Positions 26,396 to 32,407 of a DNA stretch of 51,796 nt are shown in pieces. How positions within the stretch are numbered: position 1 is the first letter of the stretch; each line of letters starts with the position of its first letter. The notes under the pieces are model-generated. The model was not told the DNA's origin. It did no database searches and worked only from the letters and a program-made list of their open reading frames with translations. The DNA is taken from contig CABZNT010000009.1 of assembly GCA_902527105.1 (NCBI GenBank), positions 1 through 51,796 of the forward strand. Direction: 5' to 3'. The DNA is from an uncultured Prochlorococcus sp. (GTDB taxonomy: Bacteria; Cyanobacteriota; Cyanobacteriia; PCC-6307; Cyanobiaceae). The translations under genes and the position numbers were made by a program.

Positions 26396-27169
26396 CTAAT
26401 CATATCTGAAGAAATAAGGGAAAAAACGAGGTACTATCCATGAAATTGCCACATAAATATAGACTCCTCTTAATGTTTCATAATCACGAAAATCAATTGT
26501 AAAGGAACAAATAATCCCTACAAGTAAACTTATCCATTGGTTGTAATAAACTAATGTATAAATTACAGATCCAATTTTTGCTTTTTTATCATATTCCTCG
26601 ATATATGGGAGGTAATCATCTTCTTGAAATTGAAGATTCTTTTTGTACCATCGCTTAGTTTTTACATCTCTCCAGTAAGTTACTATGTTTTCATCAAAAT
26701 TATTTCTTATAATTATTTGCTCTGGTAATATTACTGATTTTTCTAAAGAATATTCATAACTACGCAGACCTTCTGCTTTGACAATAATTTTAAACATTTT
26801 AGAGGACGATTTTTTTATCTTTTTTTTTCCAATTAATTTTTTAGATAATTTATTTTCATTATTTTTTGTCAACATTTCAGGTTTGTAAACATCTATTTTT
26901 AAGTTTTCTTGGGTTTTTTCTTCGAACTTCGCTTTATTAAAGATGTCTTTTTCCATTATCTCTATTAAATCCTTTAAGTTAAAATTCTCTACTATTTTTT
27001 TGGCACTATAAAGATCATTTAATTTTTTTGCTTTTTCTATTTTGCTTAAATTTGAACCCAAAATTTCTTCATATTTTGATCGATGTAAATCATTAATATC
27101 TTTATTAATAATCTCACTTATTCTTGTTATGCCAAGAATCTTTAAAGAATTTATAACTTCTTTTTCCAT
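26396..27169 (-). CDS. Membrane protein with N-terminal domain shared with the MORN protein (element cargo)
   Basis: This 257-residue protein has three parts. Residues 1-63 align without gaps to the first 63 residues of the neighbouring MORN protein, about 25 identical. Residues about 70-130 are a charged lysine-rich linker. The C-terminal half has a soluble stretch with WRDVKTKRWYKKN and two hydrophobic helices (about 201-225 and 234-255). I recognise no family. The shared N-terminus with KYEEI and a later AKK resembles a degenerate J-type helical pair but lacks HPD. The gene runs toward the lipoprotein gene and ends 33 bases from it. Confidence 0.65.
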   Translation of the reverse strand: MEKEVINSLKILGITRISEIINKDINDLHRSKYEEILGSNLSKIEKAKKLNDLYSAKKIVENFNLKDLIEIMEKDIFNKAKFEEKTQENLKIDVYKPEMLTKNNENKLSKKLIGKKKIKKSSSKMFKIIVKAEGLRSYEYSLEKSVILPEQIIIRNNFDENIVTYWRDVKTKRWYKKNLQFQEDDYLPYIEEYDKKAKIGSVIYTLVYYNQWISLLVGIICSFTIDFRDYETLRGVYIYVAISWIVPRFFPYFFRYD

Positions 27170-27425
27170 TGTTAGAAATTAATTTGATAAAAGATTTAAA
27201 AGATTCTTTTTAATGGTCTAAATCATATCATTTTTCTAAAAAATTTATTTTAAAAATAATACTTTTAAATCACTTTAGATTTTGCACATCTAATTTTTAA
27301 AATTATTTCTTAAAAAAAAGTATTAAAGTTCTTTGTGAAATAAATTAGTTAACTCTTTCAAATTTTTGTTCTGCAATTTTTGACGAAAATTACAAAATAA
27401 GTAATTAGGAATCTTTTTTACTTTT

Positions 27426-28328
27426 TTATTGACCAACTAAAACACCCTTTTTATTTTTTATTACGCTCCATTGTCCTACCCAACCATTACCTCTAGAGAA
27501 ATAATAAGTTCCCTGTCCATGTCTTTTACCATTTAAATATTCTCCAACATACTTATCGCCATTACTGTGATTATAAGTTCCTCGACCATGCTTTTGACCA
27601 TTCAAAAATCCACCAACGTATTTATCTCCGTTCGACCAAAGATAAGTGCCCACACCGTTCATCTGATCCTTTAAGAATTCTCCTCTGTAAACTCCTACAT
27701 TTGGGAAACGATAAGTTCCTCGACCATGCTTTTGACCATTTAAAAATTCACCACTATAACTCTCTCCGTTTGAATATTCGTAATATCCATCTCCATGCTC
27801 TTTATCATTTATAAATTCGCCTTTATACCAATCTCCATTAGACCAACTCATTACACCTTGCCCATGCCTATTACCTTTTAAACAATTCCCAACATAGTTA
27901 TTTCCATTCTCCCAATGACGTGAATCACAAGCAATTTTTTTGTTTTTTAAATGTATAGGGATTAATAATAGTAAACCTACTAATACCAATAAACCTTTAC
28001 AAGCATTTTTTATCCATATAATTCTATTTTTAATTTTTTCTTTTTCTTTAAACTTTATAGGATTTTTGAGTGTACTTTCATTTAATCTTTTTTTACTTTG
28101 CAATAATTTATCGACAGTTTTTTGTAGTGTTTCTTTATCAATTCCTTCTAGATATTCTTTTGCTTCAATGAGTTCAATTATTAGTTCTGATTTAACTTTT
28201 GTAGTTTGACTACTCTCTTGAATTTCTATATATTTCTTTTCCCACCAGTAAATAATTTCATTTTCTATAAGTTGAGAATATGAATTGATGCCAAGAAGTT
28301 TTAAAGATTTTATAACTTTTTCTTCCAT
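27426..28328 (-). CDS. Membrane-anchored MORN-repeat protein (element cargo)
   Basis: This 300-residue protein has an N-terminal 63-residue domain shared with the neighbouring 257-residue protein, a lysine-rich linker and one transmembrane helix (about 110-126, KGLLVLVGLLLLIPIHL). About six 23-residue MORN repeats and a partial one follow (about 145-285), of the form Y-x-G-E-F-L-N-G-x-x-H-G-x-G-T-Y. MORN repeats form elongated beta sheets involved in lipid or protein binding. No enzymatic domain is attached. The last repeat ends GWVGQW. Upstream of it, 107 bases away, lies the AlpA-like gene on the same strand. Confidence 0.8.
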   Translation of the reverse strand: MEEKVIKSLKLLGINSYSQLIENEIIYWWEKKYIEIQESSQTTKVKSELIIELIEAKEYLEGIDKETLQKTVDKLLQSKKRLNESTLKNPIKFKEKEKIKNRIIWIKNACKGLLVLVGLLLLIPIHLKNKKIACDSRHWENGNNYVGNCLKGNRHGQGVMSWSNGDWYKGEFINDKEHGDGYYEYSNGESYSGEFLNGQKHGRGTYRFPNVGVYRGEFLKDQMNGVGTYLWSNGDKYVGGFLNGQKHGRGTYNHSNGDKYVGEYLNGKRHGQGTYYFSRGNGWVGQWSVIKNKKGVLVGQ

Positions 28329-28435
28329 AATTTTAATGGCAATTTTTAAATGCTACATAAATTTTTGAAGTATTTAATTTGTTTTAAAAATTTTTAATAT
28401 GAATGAAAAATTTCAGACTCAAGTTTATTTTTCAA

Positions 28436-28615
28436 TTATTTTTTTTTAATCCATTCATCAATTTCAACTTTCATAAAAGCAAATCTTCTTGGAGATAATT
28501 GCTTTTTATTGGGAAATTCTCCTCTTTTGATTAAACGATTAATGGTTGAAACTGAAATACCAAGTAATTTTGATACTTCTTTGATTGTTAAAAAGGGACG
28601 TTCTTGTGAATTCAT
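28436..28615 (-). CDS. AlpA/excisionase-type helix-turn-helix protein (59 residues)
   Basis: A 59-residue basic protein, ATG 28615 to TAA 28436-28438. It has the MerR-like/AlpA winged-helix pattern: RPFLTIKEVSKLLGISVSTI (residues 6-25), NRLIKRGEFP, then LSPRRFAF and EIDEWIKKK at the end. Such proteins act as directionality factors or activators of integrase genes in mobile elements. Its start codon abuts an 11-bp repeat pair (28616-28637) at the element's right end, so the protein may bind its own promoter. No integrase accompanies it here. AlpA versus Xis cannot be settled by eye. Confidence 0.8.
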   Translation of the reverse strand: MNSQERPFLTIKEVSKLLGISVSTINRLIKRGEFPNKKQLSPRRFAFMKVEIDEWIKKK

Positions 28616-28637
28616 GTGGAGGTGATGTGGAGTTGAA
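28616..28637 (+). repeat. 11-bp direct repeat pair at the right end of the gene-bearing unit
   Basis: GTGGAGGTGAT (28616-28626) and GTGGAGTTGAA (28627-28637) are directly joined and then followed by GATC. They begin one base after the alpA-like start codon and so lie in its upstream region. Same family as the left-end units. Confidence 0.75.
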
Positions 28638-28664
28638 GATCACCCAAATCACGATATTTATTAC

Positions 28665-28684
28665 TTCAGATGCATTCAGGCGAC
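28665..28684 (+). repeat. Right-end motif, copy 1
   Basis: TTCAGATGCATTCAGGCGAC lies 18 bases before core B. An identical copy is at 28876-28895, 18 bases before core C. The preceding GAAGATCA and following CAGTTTGA segments are also conserved. It marks the right arm of each unit. Confidence 0.75.
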
Positions 28685-28702
28685 AGCAGTTTGAACCAAA
28701 GT

Positions 28703-28720
28703 GAATCCCGCCCGGGGAGT
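28703..28720 (+). repeat. Attachment core B
   Basis: A perfect copy of the 18-bp tRNA-Asn 3' core, 2898 bases after core A. It divides the gene-bearing unit from the 211-bp unit. The preceding bases are GT rather than the TTC of the tRNA, so it is not a functional tRNA. Confidence 0.88.
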
Positions 28721-28744
28721 TCAAGTTCACTCTAAAAAAACCAT

Positions 28745-28782
28745 AAGAACTCATGAGAAATCAGTAGAGTTCTTTTTTTTTT
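28745..28782 (+). terminator. Duplicated terminator hairpin (left end of the small unit)
   Basis: AAGAACTC (28745-28752) pairs with GAGTTCTT (28767-28774) and is followed by a T run. It is almost identical to the hairpin after tRNA-Asn, and 26 bases including its 5' arm match exactly. No gene precedes it here, so it marks a second copy of the element's left end. Confidence 0.7.
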
Positions 28783-28805
28783 GAGTTTTTGCAGATATTA
28801 AATTC

Positions 28806-28849
28806 GTGTTGGTGATGTGCTGGTGATGTGCTGGTGATGTGCTGGTGAA
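28806..28849 (+). repeat. Four contiguous 11-bp direct repeats in the cargo-free unit
   Basis: GTGTTGGTGAT, GTGCTGGTGAT, GTGCTGGTGAT and GTGCTGGTGAA occupy 28806-28849 with exact 11-bp spacing, followed by GATC as in the right end of the large unit. They lie where cargo would be expected, between left and right arms. Confidence 0.85.
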
Positions 28850-28875
28850 GATCAGCAAATCACTCAATTTCTTGC

Positions 28876-28895
28876 TTCAGATGCATTCAGGCGAC
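28876..28895 (+). repeat. Right-end motif, copy 2
   Basis: Identical to the 20-base motif at 28665-28684, with the same 18-base distance to the following core. Together with the repeats before it, this shows the small unit has a complete right arm. Confidence 0.75.
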
Positions 28896-28913
28896 TGCAG
28901 TTTGATTCAAAAC

Positions 28914-28931
28914 GAATCCCGCCCGGGGAGT
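28914..28931 (+). repeat. Attachment core C (outer right junction)
   Basis: The third perfect copy of the 18-bp core, 211 bases after core B. It is preceded by C as in the tRNA (19-bp match to A) and followed by TTATAAATT. The sequence to its right shows none of the element's arm repeats, so this is probably the junction with the original chromosome. Confidence 0.85.
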
Positions 28932-28954
28932 TTATAAATTCCAAAAAGTTATCC

Positions 28955-28980
28955 AAAGTCATCCTAGAAAGGTGACTTTT
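28955..28980 (+). terminator. Possible original tRNA-Asn terminator beyond the element
   Basis: AAAGTCA (28955-28961) pairs with TGACTTT (28973-28979) around an 11-base loop, extendable by CC/GG with one bulge, followed by a short T-rich stretch. Its place just after core C is where the tRNA terminator would lie before integration. Inference from position and pairing. Confidence 0.45.
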
Positions 28981-29260
28981 ATAATTTTTGACCTTTGTTC
29001 TGTTAAATAGTATTTAGTTGAAGATATAATTAAGTATATTTGATGTAATATTAAGAACAGTATATAGAACATAAAAATAGTAAATTTTCTTTAGTCTAAT
29101 TTATATTTACAAATTATAATATTGGCTTTTAAGAACAGTTATTGAAACAATAAAAAATTCTTCACAAAAATGATAAAATGCTCTTTGATTGATTTTAAAT
29201 TTTAAAATTAAAACATAATTTTGTTTTTATCTTTTTAATTACTACACCATTTAGGAAATT
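28981..29260. other. AT-rich stretch without recognised genes
   Basis: Between the outer core and the next gene I see only very short frames, homopolymer-rich DNA and two copies of TAAGAACAG (near 29052 and 29132). No RNA gene or clear promoter is visible. Confidence 0.4.
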
Positions 29261-29620
29261 CTAGTCATCCCACATATCCTTTTTCTCTTGATCGAAATTA
29301 TTCCTTTCAAGTAGTTCAATTCTTTGTTTCTGAGAGTCTATTTCTGTTTCAATTACGTTTTTATCGTCAATGTATTTTGTTTGTATTTCTAAGATAATTA
29401 TCTCAAATTGTTCTCCAAAAAAATCTGCCATTTCTCTCCATGCTTCCATTTCCTCTTCTTTGCCAATAGTATCGTTTATTTGATGAGTAATAATTTCTAG
29501 TACATATTTTTTAAGTTCTTGATGACTCATCGATTCAACTTTTTTTTGAATGTAAAGGTCTTTAAGATTTTCTAGTTGTTTTTTTGATAAATCAGAATAG
29601 ATAATGGGCTTCTTTTTCAT
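29261..29620 (-). CDS. Small acidic coiled-coil protein of unknown function
   Basis: This 119-residue helical protein is rich in Glu and Lys. It contains KKVESMSHQELKKYVLEIIT (about 31-50), KEEEMEAWREMADFFGEQFE (about 60-79) and a C-terminal coiled-coil stretch (about 85-112). From memory, similar short proteins with an M-E-x-W-x-E-x-x-x-F-F-G pattern occur in picocyanobacteria and some cyanophages; I cannot verify this. It stands alone between the element and the rpaA upstream region, and may be a further accessory gene. Confidence 0.6.
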   Translation of the reverse strand: MKKKPIIYSDLSKKQLENLKDLYIQKKVESMSHQELKKYVLEIITHQINDTIGKEEEMEAWREMADFFGEQFEIIILEIQTKYIDDKNVIETEIDSQKQRIELLERNNFDQEKKDMWDD

Positions 29621-30024
29621 AGATACTTAAATTTTTTTAAATATAGACAAAATTATTAGTTTAAACATTCTGGATAAATTAGAAAAATTAAACTTAACTA
29701 ATTTCTATTTGACAACTGCAAATCTCCATTTAACTTTATTTTGTATAACTTATATAATGCCAATCTGGATTAGGTATTCTTTAAGATCGAACCATTATTT
29801 GTATCCAATAATCCCTTGATTATTAAGAAAAAGTAAATAGAATCGAAAGAAATTCTAAAATTTAAATTTTTTTAAAATTTGTGATTTCTATCTAATCCCT
29901 TGCTATCAGTGAGTTATTTTATAAATCTAATTGATAAAATTGTTTACACTAATTCAGCAATCTTTATAAATTCTTGAGAGAATCATAATACTAAAACTTA
30001 ATTTTATTTTAATAGTTTATAAAT
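29621..30024. other. Upstream region of rpaA and the acidic protein gene
   Basis: About 400 bases without a convincing gene. It contains a possible promoter for rpaA near its right end and scattered TATAAT-like hexamers (for example 29753-29758) without a well-spaced -35 box. A regulatory leader or a small RNA is possible but not supported by any motif I can see. Confidence 0.4.
29943..29970 (+). promoter_or_regulatory. Candidate rpaA promoter
   Basis: TTTACA (29943-29948) and TATAAA (29965-29970) with a 16-base spacer would start transcription about 48 bases before the rpaA ATG. Chosen by eye in AT-rich DNA, so weak. Confidence 0.3.
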
Positions 30025-30807
30025 ATGAAAATTTCAATCCTTTTAATTGAAGATGATCGTGATATGCGTGATTTAGTCGCCAAGCATTTAGAACATTCTG
30101 GTTTCGATGTCCAAAAAGCTGAAGATGGAATCAAAGGACAAGCATTAGCTCTTCAATATTCACCAGATTTAATACTCTTAGATTTAATGTTACCAAGTGT
30201 TGATGGCTTAACTTTATGCCAACGATTAAGAAGAGATGAAAGAACATCAGATATCCCAATTTTAATGATAACTGCATTAGGCGGCCTTAAAGATAAAGTT
30301 ACTGGATTTAATTCTGGAGCAGACGATTACATTACTAAACCATTCGATCTAGAAGAATTATATGTACGCATAAAAGCTTTATTAAGAAGAACCAACAGAG
30401 CACAATTAAATTCTAGTAACCAGCAAGAAATATTAAATTATGGTCCTTTAACTCTTGTTCCGGAAAGATTTGAAGCTATATGGTTTGAAGCTCCTGTCAG
30501 GTTAACCCATCTTGAATTTGAACTGCTTCATTGTCTTTTGCAGAGGCATGGTCAAACTGTATCGCCAGCTTTAATTCTAAAAGAAGTTTGGGGATATGAA
30601 CCTGATGATGATATTGAGACAATAAGAGTTCATATTAGACACTTACGCACCAAACTCGAACCCGATCCACGTAAACCTATTTACATAAAAACTGTCTATG
30701 GTGCTGGATATTGTCTTGAGTTACCTATTGGTTCGCAAGTAGAAACTGCTAGGCAAGAGTTTATTCAAGCAAAAAATCCTGGCTTGATAAATTCTGCAGC
30801 AGACTAA
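30025..30807 (+). CDS. rpaA: Response regulator RpaA (OmpR type)
   Basis: This 260-residue regulator has a receiver domain with the acidic pair EDD (9-11), phospho-acceptor D in [11 protein letters not shown], and K in TKPFD. A winged-helix DNA-binding domain follows. The sequences [16 protein letters not shown] and [20 protein letters not shown] match RpaA of other cyanobacteria as I remember it. In Synechococcus RpaA is the circadian output regulator acting with SasA. The stop region converges with holB, overlapping by 4 bases. Confidence 0.88.
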   Translation: MKISILLIEDDRDMRDLVAKHLEHSGFDVQKAEDGIKGQALALQYSPDLILLDLMLPSVDGLTLCQRLRRDERTSDIPILMITALGGLKDKVTGFNSGADDYITKPFDLEELYVRIKALLRRTNRAQLNSSNQQEILNYGPLTLVPERFEAIWFEAPVRLTHLEFELLHCLLQRHGQTVSPALILKEVWGYEPDDDIETIRVHIRHLRTKLEPDPRKPIYIKTVYGAGYCLELPIGSQVETARQEFIQAKNPGLINSAAD

Positions 30808-31772
30808 TCTTGTAGATCTTCCATTGAAATTTTTAAAAGAGTTATTTCCCATGCCAACCTTGGTTGAATGTTTTTTTTTAAGAGATATTTTAAATTTTCA
30901 AGTCTTTTAACTAAACCAATATTTTTTGTTTTTCTCCACCAAATTGTCTGAATTAAATTTACTAAACAAATCTGTTGAAAAATTTCTAATTTTTCTGATA
31001 TTGATTTAGATATTTCTAATATTTCCGAACTTTTTCTAATTGGAGAATCCAATTTACTTATAATTTCATCTGAAAAATCATTCCAAATTTCAATATTTTT
31101 CAATAATTGATTTGGAGATCCATTTGCAGAGTTTATTAAATCTTCATATTTTAATTTTGTATTTATTTTTAATTTAGAAGTATCTAAATATTCTTTTAAA
31201 ATTGACCTTATTTGCTTACTAGAAAAAGATCGAAATCTAACTATTTGACATCTTGAGATGATCGTATCTAAAAGAAGGTTTAATTTAGATGTTAGTAAAA
31301 TAAAAATTCCGTTACTAGGTTCTTCTAAGGTTTTTAAAAGGCAATTTGAGGCTGCTTCGTTTAAGAGATGTGCATCTATAATTAAAACAATTTTTTTTTC
31401 TGAGTTTATTGATTGTTGACTTAGAAAAGTTTTGATATTACGTATTTGAGCAATTTTAATAATCTCAGATCCACTTTTTATTGTTGTTTCAAGATCGAAA
31501 CTTCTTGAACTTTTTGTTCCTAAAAGAGAATCAGGTTCAATAATTAAAAAATCAGGATGGTTATTGTTTGTAATTCTCTCTTCAATATTTTCGCTTGGTG
31601 AAGACTGTTTGAAAATCTCTTTTATAAATTGAAGAGCAGTTTGCTTTTTGCCTAATCCTTCAGCGCCATAAAATATGTAACCATTAGTCAATGATTTATT
31701 TTTAATTATGTTCTTAAGAAAGGTATTGACTTCCTCATTTAAGAAAAAATTATTTTTTTTAACCTCAATCAC
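30804..31772 (-). CDS. holB: DNA polymerase III subunit delta' (clamp-loader ATPase-like)
   Basis: This 322-residue protein has [21 protein letters not shown] (P-loop-like, about 31-51), [55 protein letters not shown] (about 121-176, including the SRC sensor motif) and a helical C-terminus. These define the delta'/tau family. The zinc-binding cysteines of tau are missing and the length is short, which favours delta'. It overlaps tmk by 4 bases, forming a common tmk-holB pair. Confidence 0.85.
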   Translation of the reverse strand: MIEVKKNNFFLNEEVNTFLKNIIKNKSLTNGYIFYGAEGLGKKQTALQFIKEIFKQSSPSENIEERITNNNHPDFLIIEPDSLLGTKSSRSFDLETTIKSGSEIIKIAQIRNIKTFLSQQSINSEKKIVLIIDAHLLNEAASNCLLKTLEEPSNGIFILLTSKLNLLLDTIISRCQIVRFRSFSSKQIRSILKEYLDTSKLKINTKLKYEDLINSANGSPNQLLKNIEIWNDFSDEIISKLDSPIRKSSEILEISKSISEKLEIFQQICLVNLIQTIWWRKTKNIGLVKRLENLKYLLKKNIQPRLAWEITLLKISMEDLQD

Positions 31773-32407
31773 TTGTTATTAGAAAAATTGTTTAGCAAAG
31801 TATCTTTAATTTGATTAGAAATAGTTTTAATATTTTGTGAAGCAGATATTACTTTCCAGTTTTTTTGTTTGGCAATTAGTTTGAAGCCTTCATTTACTTT
31901 TTCTAAAAATCTAATACCTTCTGATTCTATTCTGTCTGGAATTTCATTTTTTCTGCGTAATATGCTCTCTTCTGGAGAAATTTCTAAGAAGAAAGTGAGA
32001 TCTGGAGATACTCCTTGACACACAATAGACTCAATATTTTTAATTATTTCTAAATTTATATTTCTTCCGTAACCTTGATAAGCCAGTGTGGAATCGGAAA
32101 ATCTATCACTTATTACCCAATCATTGTTATTTAAAGCAGGTGAAATAATTTTGGAAATGTGTTCAGCTCTATCCGCTGAATAAAGCAATAATTCTGCAAG
32201 AGATGAAGGCTTATTATTTTCATTATTATCAAGAATTAGTCCTCTAAGTTTTTTTCCTAAAAGACTGCCTCCAGGCTCTCTAGTTGTGATTAATTTAGAT
32301 CCTTTCTTTATTAGACCACTATTAGGAAGCCATTTAGATAATTCATCTATTTGGGAAGTTTTCCCACATCCATCAATACCCTCAATAACGATAAATTTTC
32401 CTTTCAT
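31769..32407 (-). CDS. tmk: Thymidylate kinase
   Basis: This 212-residue kinase makes dTDP from dTMP. P-loop [10 protein letters not shown] (about 9-18), [14 protein letters not shown] and the DRF-type motif [16 protein letters not shown] (about 99-114) are all present, as is the lid [12 protein letters not shown]. Length is typical. It directly abuts the copper ATPase stop (32407/32408) and overlaps holB, making a three-gene minus-strand unit. Confidence 0.94.
   Translation of the reverse strand: MKGKFIVIEGIDGCGKTSQIDELSKWLPNSGLIKKGSKLITTREPGGSLLGKKLRGLILDNNENNKPSSLAELLLYSADRAEHISKIISPALNNNDWVISDRFSDSTLAYQGYGRNINLEIIKNIESIVCQGVSPDLTFFLEISPEESILRRKNEIPDRIESEGIRFLEKVNEGFKLIAKQKNWKVISASQNIKTISNQIKDTLLNNFSNNK

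Noticed and set aside
28539..28754. A 71-codon minus-strand frame through core B
   Set aside because: It runs across the core, repeats and the start of the AlpA-like gene in a different frame; the AlpA frame has clear domain sequence and this does not.
28806..28849. CRISPR array
   Set aside because: The 11-bp units are directly joined without spacers and there are no cas genes.
28703..28931. Second and third tRNA-Asn genes at cores B and C
   Set aside because: Only 17 nt of the tRNA 3' end are present; the D-arm, anticodon arm and acceptor 5' strand are absent, so these are attachment cores.
29709..29758. TTGACA and TATAAT upstream of rpaA as a consensus promoter
   Set aside because: The hexamers are 38 bases apart, far too long for a sigma-70 promoter.
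25822..30024. An integrase or recombinase gene in the accessory region
   Set aside because: All frames were looked over; none has the R...HxxR...Y pattern of tyrosine recombinases or a serine-recombinase fold. Its absence in this window is reported, not its absence in the genome.
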